Assembly: GCA_029266525.1 (NCBI GenBank)
Contig: JAQSWQ010000045.1
Span: 1 to 43,561 of the forward strand
Length of the DNA: 43,561 nt
Source: Microvirga sp.
GTDB taxonomy: Bacteria; Pseudomonadota; Alphaproteobacteria; Rhizobiales; Beijerinckiaceae
Direction: 5' to 3'
Position numbers and translations under genes: made by a program. The notes beneath the pieces were generated by a model. The model had not been told where the DNA came from and did not search any database. It was given only the letters and a program-made list of their open reading frames with translations. Positions 17,979-26,641 of this stretch are shown piece after piece (position 1 is the stretch's first letter; every line of letters begins with the position of its first letter).

Positions 17979-18214
17979 CGTTCGCCGCCGTACTTGCCGA
18001 CGATTCTTGCGATCTCTTCATCAGGCACGAACTCGCCACGATCGGCTTCAGCCATCGCCGCCTCGATCTCCGCCGTCTCCCAAGCCTGCGCAGCCAACCA
18101 TTCTTCCAGAGCGAGCTTGATGAGCGCATCGCGCGATTGCTCCATCCGCGCCGCGAAGCCGTCGAGCGCGGTGAGCGTCTGCTCATCGAAGTCGATCGTC
18201 ACGGGAGCCGTCAT
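17975..18214 (-). CDS. ParD/CopG-type ribbon-helix-helix antitoxin
   Basis: A 79-residue antitoxin. Residues 1-45 (VTIDFDEQTLTALDGFAARMEQSRDALIKLALEEWLAAQ, in pieces) match a ribbon-helix-helix DNA-binding domain; the acidic tail (AEIEAAMAEADRGEFVPDEEIARIV) is the toxin-binding part. It directly precedes and overlaps parE (ATGA). It probably represses a promoter in the 26 bases upstream or within the end of the GNAT gene. Length and layout are standard for type II modules. Confidence 0.87.
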   Translation of the reverse strand: MTAPVTIDFDEQTLTALDGFAARMEQSRDALIKLALEEWLAAQAWETAEIEAAMAEADRGEFVPDEEIARIVGKYGGER

Positions 18215-18240
18215 CCTGCCGACCTCTTGATCACTTGGCC

Positions 18241-18783
18241 TCAAGCTAAGCGCTTTGGAGCGTCGTTTCCAGCCGGAGAATCCGGTGCGTCCCGCGCCAT
18301 CATCAGCGCATCGCCATAGATCGTGGTGCGGCTGTCGAAGGCGCGGAAGCCCGCCTTCTCGTAGGCGCGGATGGCGCGGGCGTTCCTGGGATCGGGATCG
18401 GTGAGGATGCGCGCCGCGCCCTGCCGGAACAGGCCGTCGACAAAGGCCGCGATCAGGCGCGAGCCGTGGCCGATCCCGACGAGCTCGGGCTCGCCGATGA
18501 ACTGGTCGATGCCGAGCGTGCCCTTCGGCTGATCGCGATAGGGATGGTCCGCCTCGAGATGCGGATCGTAGCATTGGATGTAGCCGATCGGGCGGCCGTC
18601 CAGCGCGGCCATGAAGGGCCGCGTCGAGGGATCGGTCATCGCTTCGCGGATCTCGGCGAGCTTGTCGTCGGTGTCGTCCCACCATTCGGCGACGTGCGGC
18701 CGCTCGAGCCAGGCGCCGAGCAGGGGCAGGTCCTGGGCGACAACTGGGCGAAAGCTGTAGGGCTGAACTGCGCTAGGCCGCAT
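18241..18783 (-). CDS. GNAT N-acetyltransferase, AAC(6')-like
   Basis: A 180-residue GNAT-fold acyltransferase of the group that includes aminoglycoside 6'-acetyltransferases and siderophore acylases. The N-terminal [25 protein letters not shown] and the acetyl-CoA segment [16 protein letters not shown] (about 103-118), with [13 protein letters not shown] (about 134-146), are typical. Its start lies inside the end of hslV (11-base overlap), so it is translationally tied to the protease genes. An hslV-GNAT-hslU order occurs in other Rhizobiales as I recall, so it is probably an old member of the operon. A resistance role should not be assumed. Confidence 0.82.
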   Translation of the reverse strand: MRPSAVQPYSFRPVVAQDLPLLGAWLERPHVAEWWDDTDDKLAEIREAMTDPSTRPFMAALDGRPIGYIQCYDPHLEADHPYRDQPKGTLGIDQFIGEPELVGIGHGSRLIAAFVDGLFRQGAARILTDPDPRNARAIRAYEKAGFRAFDSRTTIYGDALMMARDAPDSPAGNDAPKRLA

Positions 18784-19324
18784 CGAGCGTTTCGATCACC
18801 ACATTCGCGTTGGTGTACACGCAGATCTCGGCCGCGATGGCGAGGGAGCGGCGCACGACCGCCTCCGCATCGAGATCGCCCTCGGCAAGCGCCCGCGCGG
18901 CGGCGAGCGCGTAATTGCCGCCGGAGCCGATGGCGGCGATGCCGCCCTCGGGCTCGATCACGTCGCCGCCTCCCGAGAGCAGGAGCCCCACCTCCTTGTC
19001 CGCGACGAGCATCATGGCCTCGAGCCGGCGCAGATACCGGTCGGTCCGCCAGTCCTTGGTCAGCTCGACGCAGGCTCGGGTGAGCTGGCCCGGATACTGC
19101 TCGAGCTTGCCCTCCAGCCGCTCGAACAGGGTGAAGGCGTCGGCAGTCGCGCCGGCGAAGCCCCCGATGACGCTTCCTTTGGCGAGGCGGCGCACCTTCT
19201 TGGCGTTGCCCTTCACGATGGTCTGCCCGAGCGATACCTGCCCGTCGCCGCCGATCACCACGCGTCCGCCCTTGCGGACCATGAGGATCGTGGTTGCGTG
19301 CATCAGGTGAGAGGCGTCGTTCAT
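18773..19324 (-). CDS. hslV: HslV protease subunit
   Basis: A 183-residue threonine protease of the proteasome beta fold that forms the HslUV chamber. The N-terminal [12 protein letters not shown] contains the processed catalytic threonine at residue 11 or 12, followed by [26 protein letters not shown], the family signature. I chose the ATG at 19324; a GTG at 19351 would add nine residues, which are removed anyway on maturation. It is divergent from hisB across about 120 bases, which must hold both promoters. It is the first gene of the hslV-GNAT-parDE-hslU run. Confidence 0.95.
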   Translation of the reverse strand: MNDASHLMHATTILMVRKGGRVVIGGDGQVSLGQTIVKGNAKKVRRLAKGSVIGGFAGATADAFTLFERLEGKLEQYPGQLTRACVELTKDWRTDRYLRRLEAMMLVADKEVGLLLSGGGDVIEPEGGIAAIGSGGNYALAAARALAEGDLDAEAVVRRSLAIAAEICVYTNANVVIETLDAA

Positions 19325-19445
19325 GGGAGAGCGGGCGGCGGGAACCGTCACTTAAGGCGCAGGCTGCAGAATTGGTAGGGCCGGCCGCGGTGGCCTTTGC
19401 CGGCCCGCCTTGCTAGAAGCCGCGCCACCACAGCCAGGGTCGCCC

Positions 19446-20033
19446 ATGCGTACCGCGCGCGTCAGCCGCCGCACCGCCGAGACCGACGTGTCCGTGAGCC
19501 TTGCGCTCGACGGCACCGGCAAGGCCGCGATCGCGACCGGCGTCGGCTTCCTCGACCACATGCTGGAGCTTTTTGCGCGCCATGCCCTCTTCGACATCGA
19601 GGTCACGGTCGCCGGCGACCTCCATGTCGACCAGCACCACACGACCGAGGACACCGGAATCGCGATCGGCCAGGCGTTCCTGAAGGCGCTCGGCGACAAG
19701 AAGGGCATCGCCCGCTACGCCGACATCCACCTGCCGATGGACGAGACGCTGTCGCGCGTCGCGCTCGACATCTCCGGGCGGCCCTTCCTGGTCTTCCGCG
19801 CCGCATTTCCGGCCGAGAAGATCGGCGCGTTCGACACCGAGCTTGTGCGCGAGTGGTTCCAGGCCTTCGCCATGAATGCCGGGGTGACGCTGCACGTCGA
19901 GGCGCTCTACGGCGACAACAGCCACCATATCGCGGAGAGCTGCTTCAAGGGCCTCGCTCGCGCGCTGCGCAAGGCCGTCGCGCTCGATCCCCGGGAGGAG
20001 GGGCGCGTGCCCTCGACCAAGGGCGCCCTCTAA
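19446..20033 (+). CDS. hisB: Imidazoleglycerol-phosphate dehydratase
   Basis: A 195-residue HisB that dehydrates imidazoleglycerol phosphate in histidine biosynthesis. Metal-binding motifs: [10 protein letters not shown] (37-46), HHTTED (64-69) and NSHHIAE (158-164), all intact. The start is the ATG at 19446, giving [17 protein letters not shown]; an upstream ATG at 19410 lacks homology. It is monofunctional, without the phosphatase domain of the enterobacterial enzyme. First in the late histidine operon. Confidence 0.96.
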   Translation: MRTARVSRRTAETDVSVSLALDGTGKAAIATGVGFLDHMLELFARHALFDIEVTVAGDLHVDQHHTTEDTGIAIGQAFLKALGDKKGIARYADIHLPMDETLSRVALDISGRPFLVFRAAFPAEKIGAFDTELVREWFQAFAMNAGVTLHVEALYGDNSHHIAESCFKGLARALRKAVALDPREEGRVPSTKGAL

Positions 20034-20048
20034 GGAGAGTTTGGTTCG

Positions 20049-20540
20049 ATGAAGACCTACACCCTGCACCTTCCCGCCCACGCGGCGGCCGGCGATGCCG
20101 AGGCGATCGAGCGCGCCGTGCTCGTGCGCGACGGCTTCTCCTGGGGCGCGTTCTTCTTCTCGTTCCTGTGGTTCTTCGTCCGCCGGCTCTGGCTGGCGGG
20201 CCTGATCGTGCTCGCGGCAATGGCCGCCCTCGTGGTGCTGCTGCAAGTCTTGCGTGTCGGCGCGGCGCCCGCCTTCGCGGCTTGGCTGCTGTCGGCCTTC
20301 CTGATCGGCCTCGAGGCGAACAGCCTCCGCCGCTGGACCCTCTCGCGGCGCGGGCAGCCACCCGTCGACGTGGTCTCGGCCGCCGACCTCGAGGAGGCCG
20401 AGACCAAAAGCTTCGCGCGCTGGCTCGGCACCGCTCCGGCCGCCGGCCCGGCTCCGGCCCGGCTCCCGGTTCCGGCTCCGGCCCGGCTCCGACCCGAGCC
20501 GGTGATCGGCCTGTTCCCGGAGGCGGAGCGGGTCCGGTGA
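20049..20540 (+). CDS. DUF2628-like membrane protein in the his operon
   Basis: A 163-residue protein with a short cytoplasmic N-terminus, hydrophobic segments at about 33-45, 48-68 and 72-90, and a cytoplasmic tail that ends in a Pro/Ala/Arg repeat (PAPAR-type). It resembles the DUF2628 family found between hisB and hisH in many Alphaproteobacteria; its function is unknown to me. The [16 protein letters not shown] stretch is the family's hallmark. It overlaps hisH by four bases (GTGA), so it is translated together with it. A role in histidine synthesis is not implied by sequence. Confidence 0.78.
   Translation: MKTYTLHLPAHAAAGDAEAIERAVLVRDGFSWGAFFFSFLWFFVRRLWLAGLIVLAAMAALVVLLQVLRVGAAPAFAAWLLSAFLIGLEANSLRRWTLSRRGQPPVDVVSAADLEEAETKSFARWLGTAPAAGPAPARLPVPAPARLRPEPVIGLFPEAERVR
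20443..20490 (+). repeat. Three copies of a 13-base GC repeat inside DUF2628 gene
   Basis: CCGGCCCGGCTCC occurs at 20443-20455, 20454-20466 and 20478-20490, coding for a Pro-Ala-Arg-rich tail. Such in-gene repeats are prone to copy-number change; the phase is kept here and hisH follows in order. Confidence 0.75.
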
Positions 20541-21187
20541 GCGTCGCCATCATCGATTACGGCTCCGGGAACCTCCATTCGGCCCACAAGGCCTTCGAGC
20601 GGGCGGCGCGCGAGGCCGGAGTTGACGAGGCCATTGCCGTCACCTCCGATCCGCAGGCCGTGGCGAAAGCCAAGCGTGTCGTGCTTCCCGGCGTCGGCGC
20701 CTTCGCCGATTGCCGGCGCGGGCTCGATGCCGTGCCCGGCATGGTCGACGCCCTGACCGAGGTCGTGCGGGGGAAGGGCCGGCCGTTCCTCGGCATCTGC
20801 GTCGGCATGCAGCTCATGGCGAGCCGCGGTCTCGAATACGAGACCACGGCCGGGCTCGACTGGATCCCAGGCGACGTAACGCCGATCCGACCCGACGACG
20901 CAGGACTCAAGATCCCGCATATGGGCTGGAACACGCTTCATGCCCAGCGCGAGCACCCGCTGCTCAAGGGCATCGAGACCGGGCCGAACGGGCTCCACGC
21001 CTATTTCGTGCACTCCTACGCACTCGACCCGCGGGAGCAGGACGACGTCGCCGCGGTGACCGACTACGGCGGACCGGTGACCACGGTCGTGACCCGGGAC
21101 AACATGGCGGGCACGCAGTTCCACCCGGAGAAAAGCCAGAAGCTCGGCCTCGCGCTGATCGCCAATTTCCTGAAGTGGCGGCCATGA
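20537..21187 (+). CDS. hisH: Imidazole glycerol phosphate synthase, glutaminase subunit
   Basis: A 216-residue class I glutamine amidotransferase that supplies ammonia to HisF. The catalytic triad is C88 (GICVGMQ), H196 and E198 (QFHPEKS); the N-terminal [12 protein letters not shown] is typical. The GTG start at 20537 is fixed by overlap with the upstream stop codon and by homology beginning at once. It overlaps hisA by four bases. Confidence 0.96.
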   Translation: MSVAIIDYGSGNLHSAHKAFERAAREAGVDEAIAVTSDPQAVAKAKRVVLPGVGAFADCRRGLDAVPGMVDALTEVVRGKGRPFLGICVGMQLMASRGLEYETTAGLDWIPGDVTPIRPDDAGLKIPHMGWNTLHAQREHPLLKGIETGPNGLHAYFVHSYALDPREQDDVAAVTDYGGPVTTVVTRDNMAGTQFHPEKSQKLGLALIANFLKWRP

Positions 21188-21930
21188 TCCTGTTTCCGGC
21201 GATCGACCTGAAGGACGGACGCTGCGTTCGCCTCGTGCAAGGCGACATGCAGCAGGCCACGGTTTTCAATGACGATCCTGCCGCCCAGGCGGCCGCCTTC
21301 CAGGCTCAGGGCTTCGAATGGCTCCACATCGTCGATCTCGACGGCGCCTTCGCGGGCAAGCCGATGAACGCAGCCGCGGTTGAGGCGATCCTGCGCCGCG
21401 TGCGCATCCCGGCGCAGCTCGGCGGCGGCATCCGCGACATGAAGACCGTCGAGGGCTGGCTCGCAAGGGGAGCGGCGCGCGTCATCATCGGCACGGCGGC
21501 GGTGCGCGATCCGGACTTCGTGCGCGAGGCCGCCCGGCGTCATCCGGGCAAGATCGCGGTCGGGATCGACGCCAAGGACGGCCGTGTTGCCGTCGAGGGC
21601 TGGGCACAGATTTCCAGCATGACGGCCGAGGAGCTCGGCCGGCGCTTCGAGGACGCGGGCGTGGCCGCGATCGTCTACACGGACATTGCCCGCGACGGCG
21701 TGCTCAAGGGCCTCAACATCCCGATGACGATCGCCCTGGCGCAAGCCGTGTCGATTCCGGTCATCGCATCGGGCGGCCTCGCCTCCATCGGCGACATCGA
21801 ACGCCTGCTTGAGCCGGACTGCGCCCGCCTCGCCGGCGCGATCACGGGGCGCGCGCTCTACGATGGGCGGATCGATGCCGCCGAGGCGCTGGCGTTGATC
21901 CGGCGCTCGCGTGAAGCTGTGGCAGGCTGA
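21184..21930 (+). CDS. hisA: Phosphoribosylformimino-AICAR-P isomerase
   Basis: A 248-residue (beta/alpha)8-barrel isomerase that acts just before HisF/HisH in the histidine pathway. The catalytic Asp is D8 (FPAIDLKDG); the second is in YTDIARDG (about 168-175). Phosphate-binding loops GGGIRDM and ASGGLASI are intact. The start ATG overlaps the hisH stop. Confidence 0.96.
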   Translation: MILFPAIDLKDGRCVRLVQGDMQQATVFNDDPAAQAAAFQAQGFEWLHIVDLDGAFAGKPMNAAAVEAILRRVRIPAQLGGGIRDMKTVEGWLARGAARVIIGTAAVRDPDFVREAARRHPGKIAVGIDAKDGRVAVEGWAQISSMTAEELGRRFEDAGVAAIVYTDIARDGVLKGLNIPMTIALAQAVSIPVIASGGLASIGDIERLLEPDCARLAGAITGRALYDGRIDAAEALALIRRSREAVAG

Positions 21931-21942
21931 AGCGGGGAAGGC

Positions 21943-22719
21943 GTGCTCAAGATCCGGCTCATCCCCTGCCTCGACGTGAAGGACGGGCGCGTCGTCAAGG
22001 GCGTGAAGTTCGTCGACCTTCGTGACGCGGGCGACCCCGTGGAGGCGGCGAAGGCCTATGATGCCGCGGGGGCCGACGAGCTCTGCTTCCTCGATATCAC
22101 GGCGAGCCACGAGGACCGCAGCACGCTGCTTGACGTCGTCCAGCGCACCGCCGAGGCATGCTTCATGCCGCTCACCGTAGGGGGCGGGGTACGCACGGTC
22201 GAGGACATCCGAAAGCTGCTGCTTGCCGGCGCCGACAAGGTCTCGATCAACACCGCGGCGGTGAACCGGCCGGATTTTGTGCGCGAGGCGGCCGAGAAGT
22301 TCGGCGACCAATGCATCGTGGTCGCGATCGACGCAAAGAAGGCTTCTAGACCGGGCGAGCGCGACCGCTGGGAGATTTTCACCCACGGCGGACGCAATCC
22401 GACCGGCATCGACGCCGTGGGTTTCGCCGGCAAGGTCGCATCGCTCGGCGCAGGCGAGCTTCTCGTCACCTCGATGGACCGCGACGGCACCAAGGCCGGC
22501 TACGACGTGGCGCTGACGCGCTCGATCGCCGACGCGGTACCGATCCCGGTGATCGCCTCCGGGGGTGTCGGCGGCCTCGACCACCTCGTCGAGGGGGTGC
22601 GCGAGGGGCACGCCAGCGCCGTCCTGGCGGCCTCGATCTTTCATTTCGGGGAGCACTCGATCGCGGAGGCGAAGGCGCATATGGCGCAGGCGGGCCTCCC
22701 CATGCGGCTCGATGCGTGA
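21943..22719 (+). CDS. hisF: Imidazole glycerol phosphate synthase, cyclase subunit
   Basis: A 258-residue (beta/alpha)8-barrel cyclase that joins PRFAR with ammonia from HisH. D11 ([10 protein letters not shown]) and a later Asp in TSMDRDGTK are the catalytic pair; phosphate loops VGGGVRT and ASGGVGG are clear. It starts with GTG at 21943, 12 bases after hisA. The length is normal. Confidence 0.96.
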   Translation: MLKIRLIPCLDVKDGRVVKGVKFVDLRDAGDPVEAAKAYDAAGADELCFLDITASHEDRSTLLDVVQRTAEACFMPLTVGGGVRTVEDIRKLLLAGADKVSINTAAVNRPDFVREAAEKFGDQCIVVAIDAKKASRPGERDRWEIFTHGGRNPTGIDAVGFAGKVASLGAGELLVTSMDRDGTKAGYDVALTRSIADAVPIPVIASGGVGGLDHLVEGVREGHASAVLAASIFHFGEHSIAEAKAHMAQAGLPMRLDA

Positions 22720-22806
22720 GCCGCTCTTGACCCGGACAGCCGCGATGCCGAAGGGTGCGCGCTCATCGAGAGCCCCGGGCCAGCAGGCCCGCGGACGACC
22801 CGGATC

Positions 22807-23136
22807 ATGAGCCTCTCCGCTCCGTTCACCCTCGACGACCTCGCCCGCATCATCGCGGACCGCGCCTCCACGCCTGCCGAGCAGTCCTACACGGCAAAGC
22901 TCCTCGCGAAGGGGCCGGCCCATGCGGCCAAGAAGCTCGGCGAGGAGGCTGTCGAGGCGGCGATCGCGGCCGTCCAGGGCGACCGCGCCGGCCTCGTCGC
23001 CGAGGCCGCGGACGTGCTCTACCATTTGCTCGTTGTTCTCGAAGGCGCGCATGTGGCACTGGATGAGGTCATGAACGAGCTTCAGCGCCGCACCGCTCAA
23101 AGCGGTCTTGTCGAGAAGGCCTCGCGCCGCTCATGA
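22807..23136 (+). CDS. hisE: Phosphoribosyl-ATP pyrophosphatase
   Basis: A 109-residue MazG-fold enzyme for the second step of histidine synthesis. The helical core with [14 protein letters not shown] (about 42-55) and [13 protein letters not shown] (about 66-78) holds the acidic metal-binding residues. An 87-base gap separates it from hisF. Its stop overlaps the coaA start by four bases. Confidence 0.95.
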   Translation: MSLSAPFTLDDLARIIADRASTPAEQSYTAKLLAKGPAHAAKKLGEEAVEAAIAAVQGDRAGLVAEAADVLYHLLVVLEGAHVALDEVMNELQRRTAQSGLVEKASRRS

Positions 23137-24128
23137 GCGCGGCCCAGCAGGCGGCACGCGCGGCCGAGCCCGGCGTCGACGTTCCCGACCACGACCTGTC
23201 GCCCTACCGCGTCTTCTCGCGCGAGGAATGGGCGAGGCTGCGCGCCGATACGCCCATGACGCTGACCGCCGACGAGATCATGCGGCTTCAGTCGCTCAAC
23301 GATCCAATCGGCCTCGAGGAGGTCGTCGCGATCTACCTGCCCTTGTCGCGGCTGCTTTCGCTCTACGTCGCCGCCACGCAAGGGCTGTTCCGTGCGACGC
23401 AGCGCTTCCTGCTCGCCGAGAACGAGGGGAAGGTCCCCTATATCATCGGCGTCGCGGGATCGGTCGCAGTCGGCAAATCCACCACGGCGCGCGTGCTGAA
23501 GGCGCTGCTCGCACGCTGGCCGAACACGCCGAAGGTCGACCTCGTCACCACGGACGGGTTTCTGCTGCCCAACGCCGAGCTCCTGCGCCTCGGGCTCATG
23601 GAGCGCAAGGGCTTTCCCGAGAGCTACGACACCGGCCACCTCCTGCGCTTCCTCGCCGATATCAAGGCCGGGAAACGGAACGTCACCGCGCCGCTCTACT
23701 CGCACCTTGTCTATGACGTGGTGCCCGGGGAGGAGACGGTCGTCGACCGGCCGGACATCCTGATCGTCGAGGGTCTCAACGTCCTGCAGCCGGCGCGGCT
23801 GCCGAAGGACGGGACGGCGATTCCCTTCGTCTCCGACTATTTCGACTTCTCGGTCTATCTCGACGCCGACGAGCATGATCTGCAGCGGTGGTACGTCAGC
23901 CGCTTCCTCAAGCTGCGCCAGACCGCCTTCCGCGACCCCCTGTCCTATTTTCGCAAATATGCGGACCTCTCCGAGCAGGAGGCCATCGAGACGGCCGACG
24001 GGCTGTGGACGCGAATCAACCTGCTCAATCTGCGCGACAACATCGTCCCGACCCGCCAGCGCGCGAGCCTCATCCTTCGCAAGGGGCCGAGCCACCGCAT
24101 CGAGCAGGTGGCGCTGCGGCGGCTCTGA
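23133..24128 (+). CDS. coaA: Type I pantothenate kinase
   Basis: A 331-residue bacterial type I pantothenate kinase, the first step of coenzyme A synthesis. The P-loop is [12 protein letters not shown] (106-117); [10 protein letters not shown] (about 138-147) and the C-terminal [14 protein letters not shown] segment are typical. The N-terminal [13 protein letters not shown] is also conserved. It is coupled to hisE by a four-base overlap, a common alphaproteobacterial arrangement. It is likely the last gene of the histidine transcript. Confidence 0.96.
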   Translation: MSAAQQAARAAEPGVDVPDHDLSPYRVFSREEWARLRADTPMTLTADEIMRLQSLNDPIGLEEVVAIYLPLSRLLSLYVAATQGLFRATQRFLLAENEGKVPYIIGVAGSVAVGKSTTARVLKALLARWPNTPKVDLVTTDGFLLPNAELLRLGLMERKGFPESYDTGHLLRFLADIKAGKRNVTAPLYSHLVYDVVPGEETVVDRPDILIVEGLNVLQPARLPKDGTAIPFVSDYFDFSVYLDADEHDLQRWYVSRFLKLRQTAFRDPLSYFRKYADLSEQEAIETADGLWTRINLLNLRDNIVPTRQRASLILRKGPSHRIEQVALRRL

Positions 24129-24409
24129 ACGCCTAGAGAGCCTGGAGAGAAGGCATTCGGCGGCGCCGGCGCCTTCCCGAAGCTCGGTTGGAGTGGCTTG
24201 CCCACTGGAGCCGCCGCCGCCCTACGTGCCCATGGTCAGGGCGGCAATTTATTTTGAGTGCTTCCAGCGATGGGCGCACCGCCATACGGCAGGCGGGAAC
24301 CAGTGAGCGAGTTGCCGGGATAACCCGCGAGCCCAGGGCGGGTTCCGGCGCAAGAAGACGGCCGGCTCGCGCCGGCCGTCAATCGACTTTCGTCGAATCA
24401 CGTCGATGA
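24129..24409. other. Intergenic stretch after coaA, no gene seen
   Basis: No supported coding region. It holds GC-rich inverted sequence (GAAGGC near 24150 against GCCTTC near 24171) that might end the his-coaA transcript but lacks a T-tract, and then the strong hairpin listed separately at 24357-24380. Confidence 0.5.
24357..24380 (-). terminator. Hairpin terminator after the 36-aa membrane peptide gene
   Basis: A perfect 10-base-pair stem, GACGGCCGGC / GCCGGCCGTC with loop TCGC on the plus strand, lies 29 bases beyond the stop codon of the small gene. Read on the minus strand the hairpin is followed by TTCTT, a short T-rich tail. It could also stop transcripts arriving from coaA, though the plus-strand tail (AATCGACTTTC) is poorer. 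Confidence 0.6.
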
Positions 24410-24520
24410 TCAGAGGCTTCCGAAGAAGACCATCGCGATCGAGAGGATGGTGGTCGAGGTCAGGAAGCCAAGGGAGGCCTTGGCGAAGGAGGGCTGCGCC
24501 CCGGTATCAGCCGTTTGCAT
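24410..24520 (-). CDS. 36-residue single-pass membrane peptide
   Basis: A short gene with a 14-residue polar start (MQTADTGAQPSFAK), then one hydrophobic helix (LGFLTSTTILSIAMVFFGSL) ending at the stop codon. An AAGG lies 11 bases before the ATG, a GSR-type promoter upstream (24562-24587) and a hairpin terminator downstream; together these make it a complete one-gene unit. The family is unknown to me. With a stress-type promoter and a location beside an osmoprotectant transporter, a role in the stress-exposed membrane is possible but unproven. Confidence 0.65.
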   Translation of the reverse strand: MQTADTGAQPSFAKASLGFLTSTTILSIAMVFFGSL

Positions 24521-24561
24521 GTTCTTGCCTTGGTTCGAGCGACAAGCAGAATTGCCCGATC

Positions 24562-24587
24562 AACCGCAAGGCTAGTCGCCGAGTTCC
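24562..24587 (-). promoter_or_regulatory. EcfG-type (general stress response) promoter
   Basis: On the minus strand GGAAC (24587-24583), a 17-base spacer and GGTT (24565-24562). The known alphaproteobacterial GSR consensus is GGAAC-N16/17-CGTT; the -35 is perfect and only the first -10 base differs, as in the sigma-factor gene's own candidate promoter in this window. It points at the 36-residue peptide gene, about 40 bases before its ATG. Confidence 0.55.
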
Positions 24588-24682
24588 GGAGTAATGCCGC
24601 ATAAAAATTCTGCAGGGCAGCCGGAACTCAACCGAACAGCGGGTTGGACATTGGAAACTGTGGTTAACAAAGGCCTGAAAGC

Positions 24683-25420
24683 TCAGCCGTTCGACTGATC
24701 ACGGCCGATCAGCCCTGTCGCAATGAGCCAGGCCGATTCCATGAGGAAGGCCAGGGCCGCGGTCGCGGCGGCGCCCTGCAGGATATGGAGCTCGTTCTGG
24801 TTCTGCAGCCCCGTAATGATCGGGGTGCCGAGCGTCGCTGCGCCGGCGATCGCGCCGACCGCGGCGGTTGCCACCGCGAGCACCAGCGCCACCCGCACAG
24901 CCTCGGCGATCAGCGGCAGGGCGAGCGGCGTCTCTATACGCAAGACAAGCTGCAGGCGCGTGAAGCCCATGGCTCGGGCCGCCTCCTTCACGTCGGCAGG
25001 CGCGGCTTCGATCGCCGCGACGGTGCCGCGCAACACGGGCATGAGGCAATAGAACACGAGAGCGAGCAGGGTCGGCGCGGCGCCGAAGCCGAGCGCCGGG
25101 AAGGCGAGCGCGACCACGACCACCGGGGGCACCGCCTGAAGCCCCGCCGCAACCATGTCGACGAGCGGCCGAAGGGCTGTGCCGGAGGAGCGCGTGACAG
25201 CCACGCCGAGGCCGACCCCGAGCGCGGTCGCGACGGCGACCGAAGCGAACGCGAGGGCGGCGTGGCGGCAGGCCAGATCGACGAGGCGGTCGGCCGGAAC
25301 CGGCGCCTTCGCAGCGCCTCCAAGCGCGGCTGCCACGGCCAGGGCCACGGTGGGTTCGGCCAGCACTGCGAGCGCGAGCGCGAGAGCCCCGCTCGCGAGG
25401 CCGGGCCGGATCGTCCTCAC
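24683..25420 (-). CDS. Osmoprotectant ABC transporter permease (YehW-like)
   Basis: A 245-residue inner-membrane permease of the glycine betaine/osmoprotectant type (OpuBB/YehW). It has about five to six helices and the EAA-like coupling loop DVKEAARAMGFTRLQLVLRIE (in part), followed by ETPLALPLIAEAVRVAL. The C-terminal GAATLGTPIITGLQNQNELHILQGA is characteristic of this group. The GTG start at 25420 is fixed by the GTGA overlap with the upstream permease stop. It is the last gene of the yehZ-yehY-yehW-like operon; no ATPase gene follows. Confidence 0.88.
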   Translation of the reverse strand: MRTIRPGLASGALALALAVLAEPTVALAVAAALGGAAKAPVPADRLVDLACRHAALAFASVAVATALGVGLGVAVTRSSGTALRPLVDMVAAGLQAVPPVVVVALAFPALGFGAAPTLLALVFYCLMPVLRGTVAAIEAAPADVKEAARAMGFTRLQLVLRIETPLALPLIAEAVRVALVLAVATAAVGAIAGAATLGTPIITGLQNQNELHILQGAAATAALAFLMESAWLIATGLIGRDQSNG

Positions 25421-26631
25421 GAGAGCGGCCTCGCGAGACGGAGCTCGAACGCGCGCAGCCCGAGATCGGAGAGGATCGCGAACGCGATGACCGGCGCGCT
25501 GCCGAGGATGATGAGGTCGGGCGCAAACTGAGCCATGCCCTCGAAGACGAGCGCGCCGAGCCCGCCGGCGCCGATGAGGCCGCCGAGCGTCACGAGCCCG
25601 ATCGCCTGCACGGTCGCGACGCGCAGCCCGGCAACGAAGACCGGTAGGCCGAGCGGGAGGCGGACCTCCCAGGCGATACGGCGCTCGGGCATGCCCATGG
25701 CGTGCGCGGTTTCGATCAGGGCAGGCTCCGCGGCGGCAAGCCCGCCGGCGAGTCCGCGCGTGAGCGGCAGGGCGAGATAGGCCGCGACGGCGATGAGCGC
25801 CGGGGTCGGGCCGATCGCGGCGAGGCCGAGTTCGCGCAGCCGAGGCCAGGCGCCGAGCGCGAGAGAGAGCAGCGAGACGAGAAGTCCGAACAGCGCAACC
25901 GCCGGCACGACCTGGATTCCAGAGAGCCCGGCGTCGATGACCGCGCGGGCGCGCCTGCCGCGGAAGGCGAGCCAGCCGAGCGGAACGGATAGCACCAGCG
26001 CAACGCCGAGCGCGCCGCAGGAGAGGCTGAGATGTCGCACGAGCGCCGTATGGAAGACGTCCGCGCGGGCGCGGTACTCGACCATGATCGAGAGGGCCTC
26101 GAAGGAGCCGGTGCGGCGGGCAATCGCCACCGCCAGAACGCCGAAGCCTAGGATCAGCGCCAGCCGCGCCGGCCGCAGCAGGCGGGCATCGTCGAGAAGG
26201 AGCAAAAGGAGGGCGGCAACGAAGACCCAAAAGCCTGACCCGACCATGTAGCGCGCCGGGGCGGGCCGTCCGGCCAGGAGCTCCGATCCGAACAGGCCCG
26301 TCAGAACAACCATGCCGATCAGAAGGCCCAGGAGCCCGGCGAAACGGATTGGCGCCATGAGCTCGGCAGCCCGTCCCGACCCGCTCGAGGTCAGTGCGAC
26401 GAGCCCGAGCGCCGCCGCATGAGCCCATGCGCCGAGCAGGGAAGGGGCCGCAAGGCCGTCGCCCTGAACGAGCCGGTTCGGCGCGATCATGGCCCAATTG
26501 CCCGCATAGAGGCCGCCAAGTGCGACAGCGGTGAGCGTTGCTCTGAGGCCGATGCCGACCGCGCGCGCCGAGACGGCCGGAAGCCGGTCGGCGGCGCGGC
26601 CGGCGTCACTCGCGAGCGGCGCGTGGCTCAA
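25417..26631 (-). CDS. Osmoprotectant ABC transporter permease, long form (YehY-like)
   Basis: A 404-residue permease. The C-terminal half (about 190-400) is the usual permease domain with coupling loop ALIETAHAMGMPERRIAWEVRLPLG (in part); the N-terminal half adds about five extra hydrophobic helices (38-175), the layout of YehY rather than the shorter OpuBB/ProW. It lies 10 bases after the binding-protein gene and overlaps the second permease by four bases. In E. coli the Yeh system is a low-affinity betaine importer under RpoS; a comparable stress role here is inference. Confidence 0.87.
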   Translation of the reverse strand: MSHAPLASDAGRAADRLPAVSARAVGIGLRATLTAVALGGLYAGNWAMIAPNRLVQGDGLAAPSLLGAWAHAAALGLVALTSSGSGRAAELMAPIRFAGLLGLLIGMVVLTGLFGSELLAGRPAPARYMVGSGFWVFVAALLLLLLDDARLLRPARLALILGFGVLAVAIARRTGSFEALSIMVEYRARADVFHTALVRHLSLSCGALGVALVLSVPLGWLAFRGRRARAVIDAGLSGIQVVPAVALFGLLVSLLSLALGAWPRLRELGLAAIGPTPALIAVAAYLALPLTRGLAGGLAAAEPALIETAHAMGMPERRIAWEVRLPLGLPVFVAGLRVATVQAIGLVTLGGLIGAGGLGALVFEGMAQFAPDLIILGSAPVIAFAILSDLGLRAFELRLARPLS

Positions 26632-26641
26632 CGCGGGCTCG

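Noticed and set aside
18241-18783. Calling the GNAT protein an aminoglycoside resistance enzyme
   Set aside because: Fold-level similarity only, and its place in the hslVU operon argues for a housekeeping acylation role.
24622-24645. GGAAC...GGTT on the plus strand near 24622
   Set aside because: Spacing is only 14 bases, and no plus-strand gene follows.
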